In this document: positions 1-6,350 of the stretch, piece by piece | Position numbering within the stretch: the stretch's first letter is position 1 | Layout: the number at the start of each line of letters is the position of its first letter | Origin: Actinomycetes bacterium | GTDB lineage: Bacteria > Actinomycetota > Actinomycetes > Nanopelagicales > Nanopelagicaceae | Direction: 5' to 3' | NCBI GenBank assembly: GCA_014190175.1 | Contig: BJFZ01000038.1 | Span: 1-11,872 of the forward strand | Length of the DNA: 11,872 nt | The notes under the pieces: generated by a model | The model's database searches: none | What the model saw: only the letters and a program-made list of their open reading frames with translations | Told to the model about the DNA's origin: nothing | Program-made: the position numbers and the translations under genes

Positions 1-368
1 CGAACTGGGCCGTCAATTGCCGAGACAATTCCAAGTAAAAGTGAAGAAAAAAATAGTACTGTAAATGTTAAAAGATTAGTAAAAATAAGAATTCCAGTCG
101 TTGCCGCAATCAAAATTCCAGCAAAATTACACCAAAGCAAGATTGGTTTTGGATCAAAACGATCAGCAAGGACGCCAGCATAGATAGCAAATATTATTCC
201 CGGAAAAAATTGGGCTGCAACGACAAGTCCCAGACTTTTTGCACTTCCGGTGAGATTAAGTGTCAACCAATCCTGTGCAATTCGATTTGTCCAGGTTCCA
301 ATGTTAGAAAAAACTATACCAGTGAAAAAATAGTTATAGTTTTTATGGTTAAAAGCCGAGAAATTCAT
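1..368 (-). CDS. MFS transporter, N-terminal part (cut by window edge)
   Basis: Reading the minus strand from ATG at 368 gives 122 codons that stay open to the window edge, so the C-terminal two thirds lie outside. The protein opens with a short polar stretch and a first membrane helix containing NIGTWTNRIAQDWL. A second helix, rich in Gly and Ala, ends in the loop YAGVLADRFDPKPIL, which fits the G-x-L-A-D-R-x(4)-R/K signature between TM2 and TM3 of the major facilitator superfamily. Two further hydrophobic stretches follow, then SAIDGPVR, which resembles the conserved TM4/5 segment of MFS_3 (enterobactin-exporter-like) drug or metabolite exporters. Family assignment is firm; substrate is unknown. 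No convincing Shine-Dalgarno precedes the ATG, so it may be leaderless, or may start upstream at an in-frame TTG near 425. It is divergent from the ABC importer operon and probably unrelated to it. Confidence 0.85.
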   Translation of the reverse strand, partial: MNFSAFNHKNYNYFFTGIVFSNIGTWTNRIAQDWLTLNLTGSAKSLGLVVAAQFFPGIIFAIYAGVLADRFDPKPILLWCNFAGILIAATTGILIFTNLLTFTVLFFSSLLLGIVSAIDGPV

Positions 369-486
369 TGGAATATTGAAATTGCGATAAAAATTTTCAC
401 ATACTGAGACTATACTAAATATCAAATACAAAAAAATTTTAGAAAATCATTAAACGAATATTTGTCACTTCTCATAAGGATATTTT

Positions 487-606
487 TTGATTAGCACTTA
501 TCAAGAGACCAGCGACAAAGTAAATTGCAACATCGCTAGTGACCCTAACGATACATGGATTGCGTGGAGCCGTGGTGAGTGCAATTCCCAAAGTGAGGGA
601 TTTTAG
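487..606 (+). CDS. Possible 39-residue ORF, TTG start (uncertain)
   Basis: A TTG at 487 is preceded by AAGGA (476-480) at a 6-base spacing and opens a frame of 39 codons ending in TAG at 604-606. The predicted peptide is polar, has two Cys (residues 14 and 32) and two Trp (24 and 27), and carries the stretch DPNDTWIAWSRGEC. I recognise no family. The same bases form nested inverted repeats (495-595), so the open frame may be a by-product of an RNA element, or a remnant of a decayed gene. The good ribosome-binding site is the only positive evidence for translation. Confidence 0.2.
   Translation: MISTYQETSDKVNCNIASDPNDTWIAWSRGECNSQSEGF
495..600 (+). ncRNA. Candidate structured RNA / riboswitch-like element
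   Basis: Three nested helices can be drawn. P1 pairs CACTT (495-499) with AAGTG (591-595). P2 pairs 508-515 with 533-540 (7 pairs, one mismatch; core AGCGA/TCGCT). P3 pairs GGATTGC (557-563) with GCAATTCC (581-588; 7 pairs, one bulge). A competing weak hairpin, TCCC (586-589) with GGGA (597-600), would break P1 and P3 and is followed by T-rich sequence (601-615), as in a transcription-attenuation platform. Short motifs TTATCAAGAG (498-507), GCAAC (527-531) and GGTG...CAATTCC (574-588) recall, in order, conserved segments of the SAM-I/SAM-IV riboswitch superfamily, but the P2b arm expected there is missing. Covariation is untested and the resemblance may be chance. Confidence 0.25.
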
Positions 607-657
607 CCTTTTTTATCGAAAGTAGACAGTCCCGTCACTGGTTTTTGACTTTGAGCC

Positions 658-690
658 ACTGGAAATCCCAAATTTCCACATATTTCCAGT
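658..690. promoter_or_regulatory. Cluster of TGGAAAT half-sites (overlapping inverted repeats)
   Basis: ACTGGAAAT (658-666) is a perfect inverted repeat of ATTTCCAGT (682-690). It also forms a 7-bp inverted repeat TGGAAAT-N5-ATTTCCA with the nearer copy (660-678). The two ATTTCCA copies (672 and 682) are exactly 10 bp apart, one helical turn. A further CACTGG at 636-641 directly repeats the one at 657-662, 21 bp away. This is the geometry of a multi-site protein-binding region. It lies about 65-95 bp upstream of the predicted -35 of the importer promoter. The binding protein is unknown. The hexamer TGGAAA also occurs in the LacI-type operator at 9949-9954. Confidence 0.45.
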
Positions 691-753
691 CTGAGGATGC
701 AAAGGCTTCAAACAAAAACTTGATATTTCTATCTTGGTCCTCAACGTTTAACA

Positions 754-782
754 TTGACTTCCCAATTCTCAAGGAGTAAATT
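754..782 (+). promoter_or_regulatory. Predicted promoter of the ABC importer operon
   Basis: TTGACT (754-759) and TAAATT (777-782) are separated by 17 bases and match sigma70-type -35 and -10 hexamers at 5/6 and 4/6 positions. Transcription would start near 789, leaving an ~89-base leader before the binding-protein ATG at 878. No other pair of comparable quality was seen between 600 and 870. Confidence 0.5.
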
Positions 783-877
783 CATAAACGGAGAAAGATT
801 TGGGGAAGAATATTTTTTTTTAATTGGTACCGATACTAGTTCAAGAAATATCAATCTCTACGTACAGAAAGGTCATA

Positions 878-2473
878 ATGAAATCAAAGACGAAGAATGG
901 GTTGATTGGCTTGGTCGCTGCTACCTCCATGGCTGCCGGAGTATTATTAGGAATCACTCCGGCCCTTGCAGCCGATGGCGCCAACTGCAAAGTGACAACA
1001 ACTACAAGTAAGGCCGAATGTGATTTGATTACTGTCGCTCTTGTCAATAAAGTCTTGAGCCTCGATCCGGCAAATGCGGGCAGAACCACAAATCAAAATT
1101 ATGTAACTAAACTTCTCGTCCAGGGACTGCTCTTTCGTTACGATGCAAAGGGTGTAGCTCAGCCCGATCTTGTTGATAAGTACACAGTGTCTGATGATGG
1201 ATTGACGTACACCCTCACGCTATTGAAGGATCTGAAATACTCCGATGGAGTCACACCTGTAACTGCAGATGATGCCGTGTTTAGCTGGGAGTACAACCTG
1301 AATCCGGCTCCTCCAGGATTTCAGGCCGTAACAAAGGTTGTAGCAAAAGATACTCAAACCATAGTGATTACTTTGTCAAAGCCGTTTAGTGACTTCCCGC
1401 GTGCGTTGGCAGGTATTTATTATCCCATAAATCCACGGAGTAAAGCTGCGGGAAATCCAAGTTATTGGACAAATCCACTAAGTGCTGGCCCATTTAAAAT
1501 TAAGAAGTGGGTGGTAGGTTCTGATGAGTTTGTGATTGAGGCCAATCCAAATTACTGGGCTAAAGTCTCGGTACAGGAAGTGCGTTTCCTTGCTGTACCA
1601 GATCCTGTAACTCGTGTTCTGGCAGTCAAGCAGGGAACTATCGATTATGCTTTTGACCTTCCTGCATCAATTGCTCGAAGTACACTCAAAGATAAAAAAC
1701 TCTTCCGTGGGCAGCCATTTCAGCTTCAGGGAAACTTCACTCTTGACTTTAATCTGCGAAATACTGCCGACAAGCCATGGGCCGATAGCAAGGTTCGTCA
1801 AGCACTTTCATATGCTCTCGATCGCCAGCAATTTAGCGATCTTGCATTTAATGGGGAGGTAGTTCCATCATGTGCTTTGACTTATCCAACAAATACAAAC
1901 TATCTCTGTGTAAAGCCTGGTGGTACGACACAAGATTTGGCCAAGGCAAAAGAACTCCTTGCTACAACCAAATGGCCGAATGGCTTTAATATCCGACTTA
2001 GCGTATTCAACCGACCTGGTTGGGCTGATGCTGCAGCGGTTATAGCCTCACAATGGTCGAAGATTGGTGTCAACGCAACGGTTGCCGCTGAGGCAGATGC
2101 AGTTGGCCTTGCGGGCCAGGTAGCTGGAACTTTTGACGTTCAGCTTTCTGGTTACGGATCAACATGGCTTTCTGGTGGCTTGGCTACATACATGGGAGCC
2201 GTCGGTGCTTGGACCGTTTGGTCAGGTTCTAAAGCTGATGACGCCCTTGTTACCCAATATGACGCCGCTCAAGGAAAGGTCAATCAACAGGCTGTTCTCA
2301 AGAAAATTGAACAGTTAATTTGGGATGAGTCGGCACATATTCCTATCGGTCAGCGCTCAGGATATGGCTCATCACGTCTGCCAAAAGGTCTCTTTGAGAA
2401 CTCAACGGCAACGGACTTGTACTACGTCAAACAAAAACCAGCTCTTGGTGCAAAGAGGAGCACTAAGAAATAG
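878..2473 (+). CDS. ABC importer substrate-binding protein, family 5 (SBP_bac_5)
   Basis: The extracytoplasmic receptor of a peptide/oligopeptide-class importer, expected to capture the ligand and deliver it to the two permeases. I chose ATG 878 (531 aa) because AGAAAGG (866-872) sits 5 bases upstream and a classic signal peptide follows at once: KSKTK, a hydrophobic core (residues 8-27) and a PALA/AD cleavage site near residue 31. An in-frame ATG at 824 would add 18 residues in front of the signal and lacks a ribosome-binding site. Family hallmarks are SLDPANAG (about 61-68), the domain-I segment DGLTYTLTLLKDLKYSDGVTPVTADD (split across 107-132), and VRQALSYALDR (306-316). There is no lipobox Cys, so the protein appears to be released or held by something other than a lipid anchor. 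Four Cys in the mature part (37, 48, 332, 344) come as two close pairs and could form disulfides. The fold is certain, the ligand unknown: this family carries peptides, oligosaccharides, opines and metal chelates. Confidence 0.93.
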   Translation: MKSKTKNGLIGLVAATSMAAGVLLGITPALAADGANCKVTTTTSKAECDLITVALVNKVLSLDPANAGRTTNQNYVTKLLVQGLLFRYDAKGVAQPDLVDKYTVSDDGLTYTLTLLKDLKYSDGVTPVTADDAVFSWEYNLNPAPPGFQAVTKVVAKDTQTIVITLSKPFSDFPRALAGIYYPINPRSKAAGNPSYWTNPLSAGPFKIKKWVVGSDEFVIEANPNYWAKVSVQEVRFLAVPDPVTRVLAVKQGTIDYAFDLPASIARSTLKDKKLFRGQPFQLQGNFTLDFNLRNTADKPWADSKVRQALSYALDRQQFSDLAFNGEVVPSCALTYPTNTNYLCVKPGGTTQDLAKAKELLATTKWPNGFNIRLSVFNRPGWADAAAVIASQWSKIGVNATVAAEADAVGLAGQVAGTFDVQLSGYGSTWLSGGLATYMGAVGAWTVWSGSKADDALVTQYDAAQGKVNQQAVLKKIEQLIWDESAHIPIGQRSGYGSSRLPKGLFENSTATDLYYVKQKPALGAKRSTKK

Positions 2474-2501
2474 GTTAAAACGAGGGTAAGTAACATGAGG
2501 A

Positions 2502-2527
2502 GGGAGGGGCCAGCAATGGCCCCTCCT
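2502..2527 (+). other. Strong intercistronic RNA hairpin with GCAA tetraloop
   Basis: GGGAGGGGCCA (2502-2512) pairs with TGGCCCCTCCT (2517-2527) over 11 positions (10 Watson-Crick, one G-U), closed by GCAA, a GNRA-type tetraloop. No T tract follows (GAATCAATCAG), so it is not a canonical intrinsic terminator. It begins 28 bases after the binding-protein stop and precedes the permease by 99 bases. This is the usual place for a structure that protects the binding-protein mRNA or reduces read-through into the membrane genes, giving more receptor than transporter. The stem is seen directly; its role is inferred. Confidence 0.8.
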
Positions 2528-2626
2528 GAATCAATCAGTTTTCGTGTTTACATAAACTATTGTGATTAGGGTCTTTAATTTATCAAAAGTTAGATTATAT
2601 CTGTGATTGAAAAGGAGTTGTGATTT

Positions 2627-3646
2627 TTGATTTCACGCAACTTATCCGAGGAATTATCAGGGAAGAAAAACTCCTCCGAGCAACAGGCTCCAGATAAAAA
2701 TCGGGGAGAGTTGCGTCGGACCTTCCAAGGCAGAATCTTCAGATCCTTCTTTGTCTCCTTTTGGGTCATGTTCATCGCCTTTTCACTTCTTCGAATTAGT
2801 CCCGGTGATCCAGTCAGATTAGCCCTCGGCACCGATGCAACTGAAGAGGCAGTCAAAGTTTTAAGAGAAAAGTTTGGTCTAGGCAAACCTTTCCTTGTTC
2901 AATTTTATGAGTATTTTACTGGCGCACTCAGTGGCAATATAGGCGTCTCTTTCTTCTCGCAACGTCAGGTCAGTGAGGTTATTTCGACTCACTTACCTGT
3001 AACGGTAATGATAATTATTCTCTCGATTAGTACGGCGATTTTTATTTCCATTCCAGTGGCTCTTTCAGTGGCGCTGAGTTCCCGCTCATCTATCAAACGC
3101 GTATTTGGTGTGTCCACCTCTATTTCTCTGGCCATACCAGGTTTCTTTCTTGCCTTACTTGGCCTTCTTTACTTTGGAACCGTTTTAAATTGGGTTCCAG
3201 CGGCAGGTTATGAGGGTGAATTCCCAAAAAATTTAAAGTATCTTTGGCTACCGGCGCTGGTAAATTGTTTTTCTCTCGTCCCGATTCTTACTCGTGTTCT
3301 TCATAGTTCATTGATGGATACCTTAGATGAAGAGTTTGTAGAGACTGGTGTCATTCGTGGGGTCAGTAAGATTAAGTTTTATTGGTCGTATTTGCTTCGC
3401 CCATCTCTTGCACCCACAGTCGTTCTTATGAGTTATATGGTTGGTGTAATGATTGGTGGCACAGTAGTGATGGAGACAATCTTTTCACTTCCTGGCATCG
3501 GACGAGAATTAATTCAGGCAGTGAGCACTCGAGACTATGCGGTAGTTCAAGGAATTATATTGGTGTTTGGGCTTATTGTTGTCTTTGTCAGCTTTGTTGG
3601 CGATCTCCTCGGATATCTTTTGGATCGGAGAGTGACACTCTCATGA
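2627..3646 (+). CDS. ABC importer permease 1, OppB/DppB family
   Basis: The first membrane subunit of the importer. The start is TTG 2627, 9 bases after AAAGGAG (2611-2617); no in-frame ATG occurs before residue 48, which lies inside the first membrane helix. The start gives 339 aa with an unusually long polar, charged cytoplasmic N-tail (about 35 residues). TM1 (about 38-55) leads into RISPGDP (56-62), the hallmark of DppB/OppB-type permeases, and the usual periplasmic GLGKP...QFYEYFTGALSGNIGVS region. BPD_transp_1 helices fill 125-330. The cytoplasmic EAA loop that docks on an ATPase is at about 235-256 (EEFVETGVIRGVSKIKFYWS), followed by METIFSLPGIGRELIQAV (282-299). The stop overlaps the next ATG (ATGA), so the two permeases are translationally coupled. 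Substrate specificity cannot be read from it. Confidence 0.93.
   Translation: MISRNLSEELSGKKNSSEQQAPDKNRGELRRTFQGRIFRSFFVSFWVMFIAFSLLRISPGDPVRLALGTDATEEAVKVLREKFGLGKPFLVQFYEYFTGALSGNIGVSFFSQRQVSEVISTHLPVTVMIIILSISTAIFISIPVALSVALSSRSSIKRVFGVSTSISLAIPGFFLALLGLLYFGTVLNWVPAAGYEGEFPKNLKYLWLPALVNCFSLVPILTRVLHSSLMDTLDEEFVETGVIRGVSKIKFYWSYLLRPSLAPTVVLMSYMVGVMIGGTVVMETIFSLPGIGRELIQAVSTRDYAVVQGIILVFGLIVVFVSFVGDLLGYLLDRRVTLS
3628..3642 (+). repeat. Perfect palindrome abutting the second permease start
   Basis: GAGAGTGACACTCTC is an inverted repeat with a single central base. As RNA it could form a 5-bp GAGAG/CTCTC stem with a TGACA loop. It ends on the base before the ATG at 3643 and includes GGAG-like purines that would otherwise help ribosome binding. 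It also encodes the last residues of permease 1, so it may be fortuitous. Confidence 0.5.
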
Positions 3647-4470
3647 CTAAGAAGCAGAAAAAGGAGGGAACATTTGATATTTATTTTGGTTTGACCATGC
3701 TTTCTTTAATGCTTCTGGGTGGTCTTTTAGTGCCATTACTTTCTAAATATGGTGCAAACGAGGTGACTTCAGATCAAATGATGTCACCGAGTCTTGATCA
3801 CTTTTTCGGTACCGATCTTCTTGGTCGGGATGTTTTTGTAAGAGTATTTAGTGCCGTATTTATCGATTTAGGTGCTGCATTTATCGGAGTCTTGATTCCG
3901 CTTTCAGTTGGAACCATTATTGGTACCCTGCTGGGTATTTCAAAAAATCGAAGAATTAAAGCCGTGGTCGGCTCTCTTATTGATGGAATCAATGCCTTCC
4001 CTTTTTTAATCTTTGTAATCGCACTTGTTGCCTTTCTCGGTGCAGGTCTTGGTAGCATCATTATTGCGCTTTCTCTCGTTAATTGGGCTCGCTATGCTCG
4101 TATTGCAAGAACGCGAGCTGTAGTAGTAAATCAACAGGGCTATGTCGAAGCCGCTCGAACTCTTGGGTACCGTCCAACACGGATCCTATTTCGCCATATA
4201 ATTCCAAACGTGTCTTCAGAGACGCGAGCCTATGCGCTCAGCGATTTTATTATTGTAATCATCGCTGTCGCTGCGCTCTCATTCTTAGGTCTTGGTGTCA
4301 ACCCTCCTCAAGCAGAGTGGGGAGGGATGATTAAGGATGCCTCAAACATAATTACTCTTGCATGGTGGGCATCTGTATTTCCAGGATTAGCTCTCTCTTG
4401 GGCTGGTATTTCGGTAGCTTTGATCTCTGAGGGTTTGAATCAAAGAAATCGTGAAGGAATTCAACGATGA
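3643..4470 (+). CDS. ABC importer permease 2, OppC/DppC family
   Basis: The second membrane subunit, 275 aa from ATG 3643, which overlaps the permease 1 stop by ATGA. Family landmarks: N-terminal helix (about 14-33), the periplasmic signature HFFGTDLLGRDVFVRV (53-68), helices across 75-145, the EAA docking loop QQGYVEAARTLGYRPTRILF (164-183) followed by RHIIPN, then ALSFLGLGVNPPQAEWGGM (211-229) and a last helix ending at about 262. Length is slightly under the usual 280-310 because the N-terminal tail is short. The open frame extends upstream to 3382 inside permease 1, but that extension has no similarity to permeases and no ribosome-binding site. The stop overlaps the ATPase 1 start (ATGA). 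Confidence 0.94.
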   Translation: MTKKQKKEGTFDIYFGLTMLSLMLLGGLLVPLLSKYGANEVTSDQMMSPSLDHFFGTDLLGRDVFVRVFSAVFIDLGAAFIGVLIPLSVGTIIGTLLGISKNRRIKAVVGSLIDGINAFPFLIFVIALVAFLGAGLGSIIIALSLVNWARYARIARTRAVVVNQQGYVEAARTLGYRPTRILFRHIIPNVSSETRAYALSDFIIVIIAVAALSFLGLGVNPPQAEWGGMIKDASNIITLAWWASVFPGLALSWAGISVALISEGLNQRNREGIQR

Positions 4471-5456
4471 GTTCATTAGAGAAAAAACTATTAGATGTAA
4501 CGAACCTCGAAATAGGCATCGTAAAACCAAGGCGTGAAACTCTCGTTATAGTGAATCAAGCAAATTTTAATGTGGACTATGGTCAGATGGTGGGTATCGT
4601 CGGTGAATCTGGTTCTGGCAAGACAATGGTCTGTCGCGCCATTATTGGCACGTTACAACGTCGGGGAGCCTCAGTTATCAGTGGTCAAGTTCTCTTTGAA
4701 GGTGAGGATCTCAGCCAGATTAACGAGGCAAAATGGAAGATCCTTCGAGGCAAAGTGATTGGCTACGTGCCACATAGCGCACTTGCTGGACCCAATCCTG
4801 TCCTCACCGTTACGAAACAATTAGCCGAGGCTCTAGAGCAAATTGAAGGTACGGGATCAATTAAATCAAGGTCGAAAGAAATGTTGGATTTAGTGAAAAT
4901 CCAAAGAGTTGACACGGTTATGAAGCAATATCCCTATCAACTCTCGGGTGGAATGAGACAGCGTGTCATGATTGCTTGTGCATTGGCGAGTCAACCTAAA
5001 CTCTTAATTGCCGATGAGCCAACAACAGGTCTTGATGTCACAGTGCAATCACAAATCATGGAGTTATTGAAAGAGATTCGTCGCGATCTTGGGACTGCGA
5101 TTATATTAATCTCACACGACTTAGCTCTTGTCGATGAGGTTTGTGACAAAATTGTAGTTATGCATGCGGGTGCAACTGTTGAGGTTGGCACGACAGAGAG
5201 TATGTCTAGACCCCGTCACCCTTACACAATTGCTCTCAACTCATCGCGCATCGATATTGCCAAGCCTGGGGGTGAACTCATCACTATCAAGGGTAATCCA
5301 CCCTCTGTAGGTCAGTGGATGCAGGGGTGTCGATTTGCAGAGCGTTGTGATTACAAGGATGCTGATTGCTCTGTTGGTGACCACCCACCACTTTTTGGTG
5401 ACAAAGATAAACACCAAACCGCTTGCCTTCATGCCGATAAGATTGTGAGAGCCTAA
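4467..5456 (+). CDS. ABC importer ATPase 1, OppD/DppD family
   Basis: One of two cytoplasmic nucleotide-binding subunits, 329 aa. Walker A is GESGSGKT (46-53), the ABC signature LSGGMRQR (159-166), Walker B LLIADEP (179-185), the D-loop GLD (188-190) and the switch His is H217 (LISHDL). The C-terminal Oligo_HPY domain is complete: HPYTIAL (251-257), then four Cys at 288, 294, 301 and 320 around RFAERC and HPP. In some Opp/Dpp ATPases this Cys set has been described as holding an iron-sulfur cluster; that is possible here. Oddity: the Q-loop, normally FQDP or FQEP, reads VPHSALAGPNP (101-111), so the catalytic-loop Gln is His103. Its partner ATPase keeps the Gln. Start ATG 4467 overlaps the permease 2 stop; its own stop overlaps the next ATG (TAATG). 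Confidence 0.94.
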   Translation: MSSLEKKLLDVTNLEIGIVKPRRETLVIVNQANFNVDYGQMVGIVGESGSGKTMVCRAIIGTLQRRGASVISGQVLFEGEDLSQINEAKWKILRGKVIGYVPHSALAGPNPVLTVTKQLAEALEQIEGTGSIKSRSKEMLDLVKIQRVDTVMKQYPYQLSGGMRQRVMIACALASQPKLLIADEPTTGLDVTVQSQIMELLKEIRRDLGTAIILISHDLALVDEVCDKIVVMHAGATVEVGTTESMSRPRHPYTIALNSSRIDIAKPGGELITIKGNPPSVGQWMQGCRFAERCDYKDADCSVGDHPPLFGDKDKHQTACLHADKIVRA

Positions 5457-6262
5457 TGGGCAAAGGTGATCTGTTGATGGATGTAAAGAATGTTAGTGTC
5501 ACCTTTGGTACGGGGGCCTCTGCTGTCGAAGCGGTGAAGCACTGCTCAATCAAGGTTCATGAAGGGGAACCAATCGGAATCGTTGGTGAATCTGGTTCTG
5601 GTAAATCAACTTTGGCTCGTGTGATGGCAGGCCTCCAACAGCCCTCTGCAGGTGAGATATTTTTTCGTGGCGAGAGTACCTATAAGGGAATTAAGTCATA
5701 TCAAAATGGAAATCGTAATCAGGTCCAAATGGTCTTTCAGGATCCTTATGGCAGCCTTAATCCACAATTAACTGGTCTTTCGGCAGTTGCTGAATCAGTG
5801 CGAATCCATAAAAAAATCGGCCGAGACGAGTCGGAGGCAAATGCTTTAGAACTTCTGCAACGAATGGGAATAAATAAAATAGATGCCTTAAAAAAACCTA
5901 GACAACTCTCAGGTGGACAACGTCAACGAGTGAGTGTTGCAAGAGCGCTTTCGGCCTCGCCCTCATTACTTCTTGCTGATGAACCAACATCTGCGATTGA
6001 TCAGAGCGCCCAAGCACAATTACTCAAATTATTTTACGGTCTCCTAGATGATAATTTTTCTATTGTTCTTGTCTCTCACGATCTTGGTGTTATTCGTTAT
6101 CTTACTAAGCGGGTCTACGTAATGAAGGATGGAGTCTTCGTTGAATCAGGCGATACTGAGTCCATCTTTAATAATCCACAGGAGGATTACACCAAGTTGC
6201 TCCTAGCTTCGATTCCAGGTGAATTAGGAAAGGCAGCGCGAGCAAAGTTAAAGAGGGGTTAA
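5456..6262 (+). CDS. ABC importer ATPase 2, OppF/DppF family (short C-terminus)
   Basis: The second nucleotide-binding subunit, 268 aa, starting in the stop of ATPase 1 (TAATG). All catalytic motifs are canonical: Walker A GESGSGKS (44-51), Q-loop VFQDPYGSLNP (93-103) with Gln95, signature LSGGQRQR (151-158), Walker B LLLADEP (171-177), D-loop AID in place of the usual ALD (180-182) and switch His208 (LVSHDL). It ends soon after YTKLLLASIPG, where the Oligo_HPY extension would begin in most OppF proteins (about 310-330 aa), so that domain is essentially missing and the tail is basic (ARAKLKRG). An alternative start at Met8 is possible. Together with the three preceding subunits and the binding protein this completes a five-gene importer. 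It is the last plus-strand gene before the convergent operon. Confidence 0.94.
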   Translation: MGKGDLLMDVKNVSVTFGTGASAVEAVKHCSIKVHEGEPIGIVGESGSGKSTLARVMAGLQQPSAGEIFFRGESTYKGIKSYQNGNRNQVQMVFQDPYGSLNPQLTGLSAVAESVRIHKKIGRDESEANALELLQRMGINKIDALKKPRQLSGGQRQRVSVARALSASPSLLLADEPTSAIDQSAQAQLLKLFYGLLDDNFSIVLVSHDLGVIRYLTKRVYVMKDGVFVESGDTESIFNNPQEDYTKLLLASIPGELGKAARAKLKRG

Positions 6263-6350
6263 ATTTAACTATCTACTGCGGTATTGACGGTGAGATTTGT
6301 TTGCGCAACAGTGTGAAAGTGATATGTGTTAATACAGCCAAAACTCTAGT

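Larger units (their letters stand above)
369..877. other. Long gene-poor stretch upstream of the importer
   Basis: About 510 bases with no convincing conserved protein gene on either strand. It is AT-rich at the left (420-490), with several A and T tracts. Inside it I can support a compact set of nested inverted repeats (495-595) that overlaps a 39-codon open frame, a group of TGGAAAT-type half-sites (658-690) and a promoter-like pair (754-782). The last ~90 bases (about 789-877) would be the importer leader, with a 10-base T tract near 811-820 but no stem in front of it that would make a terminator. The length is notable beside the tightly packed genes on either side. Confidence 0.6.

Noticed and set aside
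560..600. tRNA-like fragment (GTGCAATTCCC... as a T-arm)
   Set aside because: No acceptor stem, anticodon arm or proper T-loop can be drawn around it.
811..820. T tract in the importer leader as an attenuator terminator
   Set aside because: No stable GC-rich stem precedes it.
826..837. Second LacI-type operator (GGTACCGATACT) in the importer leader
   Set aside because: Only 8 of 12 bases match the site at 9950 and symmetry is imperfect, so it is below what I would report.
824..877. Earlier in-frame ATG for the binding protein
   Set aside because: It adds 18 residues before a textbook signal peptide and has no ribosome-binding site; ATG 878 has one.
3382..3642. N-terminal extension of permease 2 back to 3382
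   Set aside because: It lies wholly inside permease 1 in another frame; its translation has no permease character and the ATGA start at 3643 matches the family.
6263..6350. Bidirectional terminator between the convergent operons
   Set aside because: Only a weak TGTT-TGCGC-AACA stem (about 6298-6310) without a T tract on either strand. No supported terminator is seen in this 88-base spacer.
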